The notes under the pieces: generated by a model | What the model saw: only the letters and a program-made list of their open reading frames with translations | Databases searched by the model: none | Told to the model about the DNA's origin: nothing | Shown: positions 23,224 through 34,118 of the stretch, piece after piece | Layout of the letters: each line of letters begins with the position of its first letter | How positions within the stretch are numbered: position 1 is the stretch's first letter | Assembly: GCA_023678885.1 (NCBI GenBank) | Contig: CM042958.1 | Span: 17,788,852-17,852,851 of the forward strand | Direction: 5' to 3' | Source of the DNA: Pogostemon cablin | Lineage: Eukaryota > Streptophyta > Magnoliopsida > Lamiales > Lamiaceae | Length of the DNA: 64,000 bases | Program-made: the position numbers and the translations under genes

Positions 23224-24950
23224 ATGGATGTGGTGGAGCATTGCCAAGTGTCACCCTCGGAGGGTGCCCCCCACGAGCAAACACTCCCTCTCCCCCATTT
23301 CGACATCGTCAGGCTTCATTACCATCTCCTTAACCTGCTCTTCTTCTATAGAATTCAATGTTTGAAATCACATTTCCTCACCACCATCGTTCCGAACCTT
23401 AAGAACTCCCTCTCGCTCTCCCTCAGACACTTCCTCCCACTTGCAGGAAAAATCATTTTCCCTCTCTCCAACTCCGCAATGACCGTTTCTCACTACGTCG
23501 CCGGGGACTCCGTTCCTGTCACGATCGCCGTCTCCGATGCGTATTTCACCCGCATGACGGGTGATCATCCTAGAGACGCCGACGAGTTCCATGATTTTGC
23601 TCCGTCAGAGCTGCCCTATGCCTACTGCTCCTCCGGAAACTCCATCCGATTCTCTCCGCTTGCAGTCCAGGTGACTTTGCTTCCCAATAAGTGATAACAT
23701 TTTAAAGATAATTTATAAAATCTTTATTAAAAATAATAACTAAATACAACAACAACGTAATATAGTCTCACCATGGACAGTTTCACACAAATCTTCCCCT
23801 TATATAAGATGCAATTACTAGTACTTAGTTAATTAGGGTGTTTTAAAACTTAAAAGAGTTCATATATTGTGTATCCGAGTGCAAATGTGCACCCACATTT
23901 GTATAATTTTTATTAAATAGTGTATATATGTTTCTTAATAATTATACAGTGTATATATGTTTCTTAATAATTATATTGTTTTTTACATTCAGTTTTTCAT
24001 TGCAGGTGACTCTGCTTCCCAATCAAGACATCTGCATTGGCCAAACCTTCAACCACGCCATAGCTGATGGAAATACCATACTCGACTTTCTACATGCATG
24101 GGCGTCCATCAACAAATGCAGTGGCGACGCCCATTTGCTTGCTCTGGGCACAGACTTCGCTCGTTGCTACGACAGAAGTGGCGCTGCAAACAACCACCAG
24201 CTCGCCGCCAGAGCATGGAGCCACGTCATGGCATCTCCACCCACCCTCTCACTCACCATCTCACTACCCACCTACAAAGTCCGAGCTGCCTTCCTCATTG
24301 GAGACCTCCAAATCCGGAAACCCCTCGACAAGACATTACCTCGTACAACTTTTGTGCTGGCATGTGGATACGTGTGGAGCTGCTTAGCCAAGTCCGCGGC
24401 AGCAGTGGGGGAGGAGGTGGCGGACGACGAGGCGGAGTACATAACTTGCACTGCAGAACTCCGGGGAAGCTTCGATCCCCCATTGCCCAAAACTTACTTC
24501 GGCAATTGCACGGTGATCGTGCCGGCAGAGTCCACTCACGGAACCCTAAAAGGGAAGGAGGGGTTCGTATCCACTGCGCACGCAATCGGAGAGGCTATCA
24601 AGAAGATTAAGGAGAAGAGGGATAATGTTTTCGATGATTTAGATCACCGGATTAGAGTGAAAGGGAAAGGCAAGAGAGTGGTTGCAGTAGCGGGATCACC
24701 AAGATATGATTTTTATGGTTTGGACTATGGATGGGGAAGAGCAAGCAAGATGGAGTATCTTACCAATGACTGTGATGAATCAGTTTTTGTGTGAGCCCAG
24801 AGGAGGAGGGAGAGGATGTGAGATTATCTTGTCACTGCCCTACCTCAAAATGGATGCCTTTTCATCTTTTTCCCATCAGGGCCTCACTGGACCTCCACAA
24901 AGCAAGCTCTTAGTTTCTTTCTATCGAATTTAATTTATACTGCTTGCTTT
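23224..24950 (+). CDS. BAHD acyltransferase, anthocyanin/phenolic-glucoside malonyltransferase-like; one unusual intron and a 3' frameshift
   Basis: Exon 1 is 23,224-23,670 and exon 2 is 24,006-24,794 in the same phase, giving 411 residues. The start MDVVEHCQVSPSEGAP and the block LPLPHFDIVRLHYH match the family N-terminus. The catalytic HxxxD is HAIADG (about residue 168). YFGNC, the signature of the flavonoid/anthocyanin malonyltransferase clade, and the variant DYGWG (usually DFGWG) near the C-terminus are present. The enzyme would transfer an acyl group, probably malonyl, from CoA to a glycosylated phenolic in the cytosol. The intron (23,671-24,005) separates LAVQ from VTLLPNQDI. Without splicing the frame ends 10 codons later. 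After ESVFV the frame stops at 24,792-24,794, while the expected C-terminus (RGGGRGCEIILSLPYLKMDA) continues one frame over to about 24,930. One extra T in the run at 24,784-24,788 explains this. Clade members usually have 440-460 residues and few introns. Pseudogene, or sequencing error at the T run, cannot be told apart here. Confidence 0.88.
23671..24005 (+). other. Intron of the acyltransferase, flanked by duplicated exon sequence
   Basis: The donor CAG|GTGACT and acceptor TTTCATTGCAG|GTGACT lie in two copies of the same 21-bp segment: CAGGTGACTTTGCTTCCCAAT from 23,668 and CAGGTGACTCTGCTTCCCAAT from 24,003, with one mismatch. Between them are TATCAC-family MITE-like words (AGTGATAACATTTT, AGTCTCACCATGGACAG, TTTCACACAAATCTT) and a local repeat of GTGTATATATGTTTCTTAAT. 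The intron therefore looks like inserted or duplicated DNA that brought its own splice sites. Confidence 0.7.
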
Positions 24951-26334
24951 GTAAATACAGAGTTCTTTTATTAACCTTATGAGTCTTATGTGTAATCGTG
25001 AAAGTGATACATTTATAATTAAAATGTACTTTTAAAAGGTTGGTGTTATGTGGAATCGGGAAAGTGATAAGTTTATAATTAAAATGTATTTTAAGATTTT
25101 TAAGGTTGACGAGTGACGTGATGTTTCTATAAGTAGTAAAATTTATTATGAGACATCGAAAAGTGTGGATTTATCATGTGACGGAAGGAAGGAGTATGTT
25201 ATTTACAAGAATCATCTCCTCTCATGTTTATAATTTCTTTGTGCCATATTTTTGTACAAGTGACGCATGTAAAAAAAATCTATAGTACGAAGAAACATAC
25301 AGTATTTAAATGATTAGATTAGATTATCTTCCAAGGCATTGAAAGATGATGATGTAAATAATTGGGGGGGGGGGGGGAGGGGGGTTGTGGAATCCCATTT
25401 TAGCTTCTTTTAATTTATTGGCATCAATAAATTTACGTAACTTGTCGTAATTTTTGCAATTTTATGTTTTATTTTTTAATAAAATATTACTCCCTTGTCT
25501 CACAATAACACTTGCACATTTTTATTCTGAGCGTTCAATTATAAGGTTTACATTTTCTTTATAATAAATTGAACCCACACAAAACAATTAATATATATAG
25601 CTCATCATAACACTAATACAACTACTCACCCTATATTGAAATATTATATCTCTTACTATACTATATTAAAATACTATATTACTTAATCTTCATATAAAAA
25701 TATTATATCTCTCACTATATTAAAATACTATATTATTTAATCTTCGTATAAAAAGTAAATGTAAATCTTCAGACAAGTATATCCTAAAAAATTAAGTACT
25801 ATGGTTTAACACTTGGTGGTAAATACAATTTAGAGAATGACTGATACATGACATGCATTTAAAAGATAAAATATGAGAGATGAAATAGGAAAATTGAATA
25901 ACTAATAAGTGTATACCACAACTAAATTAAATTATCGAATCATGAAAATCAAGAAGTAAGAGATTAGCGATTTCATGTTTTCTTATGATTTTATAACAAA
26001 CATCTAATAATTAGAATGTGGATAAAACATGCAAATAAAACAATGCGAGAATGCCTAAGATATAAAAGATAAGAAATAAAATGAGCGTACGAGTGTTTGC
26101 CTTTTTAAATTGAGGGAGTATCCTTGGGTTGCTGGCTGCATTGACTGCAAAACAGACGACCAAGTTGGAGTAGATGTGCAATGCTGGAGCCAGTGTCTCT
26201 GCATTCTGAACCAATGAGAACGTCTCGCGAACGAGGATTGGAGCAGCCTCTGCAGATCCTTTCATGAGGAGGATTAAAGCAGCCTCCACAAATCATCGGA
26301 TGAGCAATTTGTTGGTAAATTCATCTCTTTTCAT
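24951..26334. other. Intergenic / 3' flanks of two convergent genes
   Basis: It holds a 40-bp direct repeat (GTGATAxxTTTATAATTAAAATGTA, near 25,003 and 25,065), a poly-G run at 25,364-25,384, and a degenerate Stowaway-like left end (CTCCCTTGTCTCAC, about 25,491). On the minus strand 26,011-26,289 reads open for 92 codons just past the JmjC gene stop. It matches nothing I recognise and may be its 3' untranslated region. Confidence 0.4.
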
Positions 26335-29115
26335 TCAGTCATTCTGATTGACATCCCCAACATTGGGTGACAGTAGCCTAGTATCTGATTCAGCTCCCGA
26401 GTTGCACGAAGATCTGTCTAGATTTTGTTCCACATTTCTCATCTCACACAATGCTGGGTCGGTGGATAAGGAATGAGGAATACATCTCAGGAAGTTGAAA
26501 TATGCATATTTGATATCAAACTGCATGTCATACCCTGTCAAATGCAGCACTACAGATCTCAAATGTTTAGGAATCAGAAGATGAATAGGAGGGATTAATG
26601 TTAGACTCAGTACAGTAGTTTAAGGCGATCGTGAGTCCTGCATCGTCCAGGCTTTGTCTGACATGGTGAAACCACATGCTAGGCCTGCGCAATATCCACA
26701 CCAGTGTGGCAACATCATGGTTAAATGTCAGCAAAAATTATGAACAAAGGGACGAGTTGTCCCTACAATGATGAAACACGTTCAAGCTACATGATACAAT
26801 TCCAGTTGCTAACTGTATCTCTGACAAGAAGAGACGTGGAGTTCTAGCTGTCAGAGACCCGCTAAGTAAATCTATCTTTAAATCTATATCCCACTTCCAC
26901 TTAACAATTCCTCATCATGAAAAACAAGAAAAAAGATGCGAAAACCCCTTGAAATGAGACATGAAGTATGACTCGTGATTTATGAATATAAAATATGACA
27001 GAATGGGTAATTATGCTAAGAAATAGGATATAAAGAGAGGTAAGAAAAGCAACAGAATCATCATCCAACTATACATTACAACAAGGAGGTTATTGATTGA
27101 TGAAGACTCGAGTAAATTCTAGAGATGATCAGATGAATTTCCTCAGGCTTCTAAAGTTTATCTTACAACAATTCCATCAGAAAATGCCACCACCAGTTTC
27201 CCAGTAAAACTTTGGTTCTTTTACACATATGCTCCCAGTTACCAATTCCTACAGTTTCTTTAGATCAAATCACCACTTCCCAAGATATGAGATGAGAATG
27301 AAAGTCCATATCATAACAACCTAGAAAATCCATTAATATGATTGGAAACACTCAAATAAAATAAGGTGATTTTTCTAAACTTGAGCAAACTTCTATTTTT
27401 TGCCAGGTCTCTATTAATCTCAGTTTTAGAAAATTAGAGAGACTAAATGACCTCCCATCCGACAAACCCAGACAGTAAATAGTTTATATCTATTCTCTTC
27501 CTCATAGAAGCATTTCATTTCAGAGTTTTTTTTTCACACCAACACCACCATTCTCCATGCAAACTTTGAACTAAAGAAAACCACCATACTTTCAAATATC
27601 CAAATGCTCCATGAAATATTCAGATGAGCATCTAAGTATCAAATAATAAAATGACAGAAACAGATTAAAAGAAATAAAATGAAAACATGTGTAAGTTCTT
27701 CAAAGCACTATAAGGCTCAATTAGTAACTAGAAACAGAGTAGGGAAACAGCAGAACGCTCACAAATAAAGCATCTCCCCCTCCTTAACTGTAACTTCAAA
27801 TGGCTTTGGTCCATTGAAATACAAGGGAAACTTGTCTATTTCTCTCTGTTTTTCCTTGGGTGAAGGATATGGATCCACACTGCACCATGGCACGTAAACG
27901 ATGGGATCCTCTAACTCTAGTGAAAGCTCTCCACTATCCTGTGATGCACAGATAGTTTACAGTCATAACCAAATTATTAAGGCTAAAGGAATCTCCTCAA
28001 GAAGCACAAGGGGAAATTTTATTTGTCTTGACAAACACCCAAACGAACAATAACTTGCATCAAAAGCTAAGCATCTGGCCTTATGTGAAAGTTGCTAACA
28101 TATGATCAGCTTGAAATAGTGACACCCAACATTTAAAAGCTTCATGTTCTAGATATAATCCGCAGAATTATCAAAACACACAGCACAGTCATGAGAAAAA
28201 TATAATGAATTAACATCAATCAAATAAATGTGTGTTTCCCCTGATCCATTAAAGTTTCACTAGCAAAAGGTCCTGATTTCTACTTCCTAAGAAAAACACA
28301 GGATCTAATTCTTCAGTTCTTTTGACTATCCAGACAAGAACACATAAGCATACACCACAACTCAAGAATACAACAATGATCAATCAACCCCGATATACAA
28401 GAAGGGAACAAGGAAAAAGCACCTGGTGGAATTGATACTTAGCAGCAGGATATTCGCGAACGTACATTCTATGAACATCAGATGGAGGAAGCAAAAGGAA
28501 ACGTTTCTCCCCACTGATCACTACATAAAGATTCTCATAATGATCCTTGTGAAAAGAAGTCTCCGAAGAGCGATTCCCCACCCACAAATTCACCGCCTCC
28601 GGCAGACAGCCCAGCGCCTCCGTCGCCCACGGTATATGCTCCTCGCAGTCCGCCGCGACCGCCCCGTACTCGCGGCGGAAGCAATCATTCTGCTGCTGCA
28701 AATACGCCACTCTGGTACCCTCATCCGACTCCAGAACTAAGTCCAAAGCTTCTGCAAAAGGGAGGGTTTGCACATGGGCTGAAGCGAAGCAGAGAGATGA
28801 TGGAGCGGTGGGGTGAGGAGCGAGAGCGTCGGCTTTGCCGGTGGGGGTGAGGTGTACGGAGACGGGGATGGTGGCGAGTGCGGTGCGGAGGTATTCGGCG
28901 GAGGGCCATAAGGAGAGGGCGGGCCAGTGGGGGACGGCGGCGGAAATGAGGCAGGGTTTGTTGGGAGTAACGTAGTGGCGTAGAAATTGGAGGGCAGTGG
29001 GTGGGGTAGGGAGATAATCTATGTGAGATGAGGTACCTAGGCTAAGGTCTCTTACTTCTTGCCATAGATTTTGTATTGAAGATTCAATCCCTTCCGCCAT
29101 TGATGAAGCCTTCAA
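26335..29115 (-). CDS. JMJD7-type JmjC oxygenase (Fe(II)/2-oxoglutarate-dependent), four exons
   Basis: The exons on the minus strand are 29,115-28,423, 27,938-27,763, 26,684-26,614 and 26,534-26,335. All introns are GT/AG and all phases join. The product has 379 residues, or 374 if translation starts at the second ATG (29,100, MAEGIESS). The cupin-like JmjC core shows FHKDHYENLYVVISGEKRF with the iron ligands His189 and Asp191, the block VYVPWCSVDPYPSP, and PSMWFHHVRQS with the third His (296 or 297), then ALNYWYDMQFDIKYAYFNFL. This is the JMJD7 pattern. In animals JMJD7 is a (3S)-lysyl hydroxylase and reported protease; plant members of this group are annotated as JmjC-only oxygenases or demethylases. 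Beyond the core a Ser/Asn-rich tail of about 45 residues follows, probably disordered. No break is seen, so the gene looks functional. Introns are 484, 1078 and 79 bp. Confidence 0.95.
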
Positions 29116-30302
29116 GTTCTTGCTGGTTGAAAAAGTTCAATAGTAATTTTTACATTTTTGTCCTTAATTTATATTTGGATAAATTATACTTGGACCCTAA
29201 AGTATAGTTCATTCATCATTTTAGTTGGCCATTTGTCTCTTTTAGGGTAAAGGATGGCATGAGTTTGAAATTTTATTTTTTAAAAACATGGATTATTCAT
29301 TCATTTATAAATACATCGCCCTACTTTTTAAAAGTGAAATGAATATATTTAAAATTAATATCTAAATTGAGAGTTAACTAGGGTGCACAAATTGTGTGCA
29401 CCTAATTAATATCATCCATTATATTAAAATTTTTTTTTTAATAACTACACTTTGATCAAAATAAAATAATTAAAATTTTAAAAATTAAAATAATATAAGT
29501 AAAAATAGTCTATAAATCCTACACCGGTGCATCACGTAAAAACCCCTTAATTAAATGGCGAAATAATTATTTAGAAAAGGGTTCTCCTGAGCAATGCACC
29601 ATTGTATTTAAAGGTATTAATTAGTATTTAAATTAATAAGTCTAACTATCTAACTATTGTTATTAAAAAATGTGTTCATTAATTCATAAAATTTTAAAAC
29701 CCTGATAATGTTGGACTTTAAATTCAAATTGGATTTAACTTTACATGATTCACATGAATGGACAAGCTATTTATAACTCATAAGTTAGACAACTGCCAAT
29801 GGTAATGTTGAACTTTTATTTCTTAGCAAGAATAAATTTTGGATAATAGTGGATAAACCTAACACATATGTAAGCTAGTTTAATATTAGAAGTACTCCTC
29901 CCTGTTTTAAAATAAGTTTGATTAAAAAAAATAATAGTAATAAGTTAGCTTTGAGGAATCAGATCCCTTTTTCTCTTGCTAGTTGGAATCAACACCATAA
30001 CCTTAATTTTTTATTGACCCTACTCAATGATCAGCACAATAAATGAATGGCCTTCGGTAGCTTGATTGTGTCTTTGTTTTCACAATAAACATTAATAAAG
30101 TATGATTGGAGTTCTTAGAGGACTTTGCCTGCAGACATGATATAACAAGATTAAAGCCCTGTCTTCATCATCAATTAATCTTTATATCAACTTTCTCTAG
30201 ATCAACTATATATGATCTTGTTGAATTTATCACTCATGAAACAATAGAGATCTCCTCCACCATCTTAACAGAATAATACAACTTTTCTTTCATATATGTA
30301 TA
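29116..30302. other. Intergenic DNA upstream of the JmjC gene
   Basis: This includes the promoter of the minus-strand JmjC gene. A GTACAC/GTGCACC-type repeat lies at about 29,385-29,555 (GGTGCACAAATTGTGTGCACC, an inverted GGTGCAC pair). No gene is seen. Confidence 0.4.
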
Positions 30303-30586
30303 GGGGAAATATTAATTTTAGCCCTCTAGGATAGACCAAATCCATTTTCAGTACTCAAGTTTGATAATTTCTCAAAAGTAGTCCTTTGGTGTCCGAATTT
30401 AGTTCTTTTGGTCCACTTTTGGTCCCTTTTTCCGTCAATTTTAAGGACCAAAAGTAGACAAAAAAGATCAAAAGTTGACGAAAAGAACTAAATTCGGACA
30501 CCAGATGACCACTTTTGAGAAATTACCAAATCTGATGACTGAAAATGGATTTGACTTATCCTAAAGGACCAAAATTTATATTTTCC
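30303..30586. mobile_element. Mutator-like foldback MITE
   Basis: The left arm GGGGAAATATTAATTTTAG and right arm CCAAAATTTATATTTTCC are inverted, and internal segments pair (ACCAAATCCATTTTCAGTAC against CTGAAAATGGATTTG; TGGTGTCCGAATTTAGTTC against GAACTAAATTCGGACACCA). Flanking AT-rich sequence (TATGTATA / TATATATA) could be a target duplication but is too simple to be sure. It is the same family as 10,809 and 18,608. Confidence 0.7.
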
Positions 30587-31013
30587 ATATATATATACAG
30601 TTTATTCACCATGTGCAAACTCTTTTAGCAACATCCTCATTAATGCCTTACATTAAGTTATAGCACTATGCATGTGGCTTCTTAAACATGAGATTATCCA
30701 CCTTCCTTGCAGAACTAGCTAGCTATAAACATTCATCCATTCTGATTTCACCAAACCCTTGCTATTCATACCTTTATCTTGATCAGTTCATGATCATGAC
30801 CTTCCGTAAATCTAACTTCTTTTTAAACCTATCAACATCAATGAATAAAACCCATTTTGGATCTTTAATTTCTCACAAATGACGCCAATTGTTGTAAATC
30901 AGTCGACTAAACTGAGAGAAGTACTCTGAAATTGGATTGACCAGGGAAGATAAGGGAGGAACATTAGACCTGTGCAAAGAGAGAGAGAAAAAAAAAACTA
31001 GAGTTTGAATGGT

Positions 31014-31026
31014 GGCTCTGATACCA
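31014..31026 (-). other. Ty1/copia primer binding site remnant
   Basis: On the minus strand the sequence reads TGGTATCAGAGCC, the standard plant copia primer binding site complementary to initiator tRNA-Met, directly preceded by CA as an LTR end would be. No gag or pol follows on the minus strand below it, so only the LTR/leader junction of a decayed or small non-autonomous element survives. Confidence 0.6.
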
Positions 31027-31790
31027 TGTACAATTAGGGCTGGATAATAATCATTGTGTTCATTTAGAATCATTCAACATAATATAAAGGGATGGAGCCA
31101 AGATTTTAGATGAGGGGCCCAAATAATACGTATAATTTCAATTTACTTTCTTTGTTTCGAATTTTTTTGCATATATATAACGGCTCTAGGATTTTTGGTG
31201 AGAGGGCCCAAAATACGTATAGTTTCGATGTACTCCATTTGTCTCGGGTTTATTGCACACGTATACGGGCATATAGCTTAAAAATATTATTTTTAAGTAT
31301 ATATAATGTAAGAAAAAGTACGAGTAAGCTTTATAATTTAAATAAAAAAAGTATAAAAAATAGATTAATGTCTAACGTATTTTTACTATTAATAAAACAC
31401 ACAAATATATGCGGGACGCTTAAAAAAAAGTGTGAAAAATATGTTACATAGAATTACCACTAATTAGTAATAAAGTGATATATTTAAATATGAAAGAAAA
31501 TGATAATTATTAACAAAATGATATACTGTATTTAAATATGAAAGAAAAGTAGCAAATAGATAAAAAAATATTAAATAACAATATAAATTGCAAATTTATA
31601 AGAAGGTAGAAAAAAGGTAATTTATTTAAAAAAATAAAAATATTAAAAAAATGCATTTTGTCAAGAATTGAACCCTCGGCCATCAAGGACGATGGCAGCA
31701 AGCCTACCAATTTAACTATAAGAAGATATGATAATTATTATCACATATATAGTAATAATTCTTAAAAGTTAACCACTAGCCCCTGGGTCC

Positions 31791-31792
<2 letters not shown>

Positions 31793-31862
<70 letters not shown>
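31793..31862. repeat. (TA)n microsatellite
   Basis: About 34 TA units, with an imperfect end (AAATATTTATG) on the right. Confidence 0.97.
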
Positions 31863-31865
<3 letters not shown>

Positions 31866-33873
31866 TTTATGAAAACCATCAAAAGAACAACAAGAATGAA
31901 TGAAGATCACATAAATTGATTGGAAAAGAAGTGCTAAGAAGCGTTCATGTGAATCACCAAAATCCATTTTCAAATCCTCATATCTAAACGTGCTTCAAGC
32001 TTTGGCTAATGAGCTGTCGTCAATTGATGAACTTTTCATTTGTATATCATGCAACTTGTTATATACCCATGCATAACGTCCAAATGTTGGATTTAGATTA
32101 ACGTCTAACTACCCAAAACATACACACGACACATAACATGCTTTTACCATAAATGGGTTTTTAAATGAGTGGCTCAAACTTTCATTTGGTCATGTGGCTT
32201 GATAGCATGTTAAATAACTACTTCATCTAAAAGTTTAAGTTAATAGAGAGGAATATCATTTAATATTTAATCAGTTGTCACTCTAAGGTCTAAAATATTC
32301 ATGGCAAAAGCTCCTGCGCTCCCGGGACACGGAGGGATACTCCATGTCCCCATGTGAACACAATCTTCCCCCTTCGCTAGAAGTCTAAATTGAAAAGGGG
32401 CATGAAAATTGCAAATGCGCACGAAATGTGCTTTGTGCGCTCGGGTGCACAAGAGCCTCACTCAATATTCATACTATTAAAATTAAATTAAATTACATTT
32501 TCCACAAACTTGTGTGATATATAATCTTCTTCCGGTTGGATTATCTACAGGGTCGGGTCAGGCCTGGGCACCCGAGTCTAGATCCGTGCAACTGCGAGAC
32601 TTTGTCTAGATCAAATTAATTTGGATAGTATATATATATTATTCAATTATCCTGAATTTGTGTAAATGGTGCCATTATTATTATTTTCTATTTATTTTTT
32701 TGTTTACTTTAATCAGATTTGAATTTACTATTCTTATTTAATAATAAATGAATGTCCTATCCTTGATAATGTCTATGCACAGTCGAGGAAAGAGCTTTCA
32801 AACAATTTGCATATTTCCAAATTATTATCCTTAATGCATTAATCTCCAATTTATGAGATTATTGACTACACACTTTTAAGGATTATATCATGTGGGGGTC
32901 CTTGTATTACTGTGTTGGTTAAATACAGAAATAATAATAAAAAAAATTAAAAACTGAATAAATATACAGTATATCTTATCCAAAAGAGATTTTGGAATTA
33001 AAATATTGCACGTCTTTTTATCAACGACAAATTTGATTAGCTTCAACTTGTGGCTCGTGTTATCCCTTTTGTTACTTCCATCCATTCTCTAATCTCTTTG
33101 CTAAAATGCAAATTATTCTTATATTTTACATCAAATATTTATACTAAATTATAGTACTCCATTTATGCACATAATCTACACTAACACAAATAATTATACT
33201 GTATGAACTAGCATGATATGTGTAGTACGATATTGAAAGTTTTTTTTTCTTTCTCTTTCTTTCTTATTTTACCCTACATATATTTGTTTGATCAATGAGG
33301 GAAGAATACCAAAAGAATTTTTGGTAAATTTATTTCACTTGTTCAAAGGAGAGAGGGAAAATATTTGGATAATTCATAAAATTAGAAAATTCCTAAAATT
33401 AAAGAATTGACAAACCATAAATACATTATAAACTATTAAATTAATGAATAATATATTAAACTTTTTATTAAAAATATGATCTATTTTTATTAAAATTATT
33501 ATCACATTTTTTTAAACATAATTGCTCATAAATTAATTCATTTCACAACTACTGTCACTTTTGATCATTATACAAGTGTTTGCGGGGAAGAAAATATATT
33601 CTAACAATTAATATGCAGTAAAAAGAATAATAATTAAAAAAAATCACAATATATTTATCATCTTTTTGGTTTGTCATAATTTACCACTACAAATACTAAA
33701 TTATTAATTACCAGAAAAAATAATTAGAAATATGTGATGCTTAGACCTCAATTGAAGGCTTGAAGCTTCGATGTGTAGAGGATAATATATTTAGCAATTT
33801 AATCAAGAACGTAAGAAAAATATTAACATCACAAAATTTAAATAGATATTGAAATAAAAGTATCTAAAAATGC

Positions 33874-33879
33874 CACGTG
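33874..33879. promoter_or_regulatory. G-box / ABRE-type element
   Basis: The palindrome CACGTG lies in GCCACGTGTC, which also fits the ABRE core ACGTGTC. It is 240 bp upstream of the glutaredoxin-like start codon, a normal distance for bZIP or bHLH binding. Activity is inferred only from motif and position. Confidence 0.45.
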
Positions 33880-34118
33880 TCTTATCATTCTCCACATTTG
33901 GAATATTGTCTTCTTTTAGAGATGGACCATTTGAGAAGTACTAAACCACAAACAAATTAATCGCTGCTAAGAATCACACAAAATAAAATAATTTCAACCA
34001 ATAATAATAATAATAAAGATAAACTTTTATTCATAAATACAATGAAATTGAAACATTTTATCAAACCCCTCTGTTTCACTTCACTCAATTCCCTCCAAAA
34101 TAAAATCTCTGCTAAATC

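Larger units (their letters stand above)
30587..33873. other. Intergenic DNA with transposon remnants
   Basis: No host gene. Parts that can be named: a copia primer-binding-site remnant on the minus strand at 31,014-31,026; two related segments at about 31,092 and 31,185 (GGGGCCCAAATAATACGTAT and GAGGGCCCAAAATACGTAT) that look like a tandem copy; a TA microsatellite at 31,793-31,862; and a GTACAC-type block at 32,300-32,460. Open frames of about 65 codons are low-complexity. Confidence 0.45.

Noticed and set aside
24098..24610. Other-frame open readings across the acyltransferase exon 2
   Set aside because: Low-complexity His/Pro/Arg-rich shadows of the real frame.
28426..28740. Plus-strand frame over the JmjC gene
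   Set aside because: It is antisense to exon 1, which has conserved iron-binding residues.
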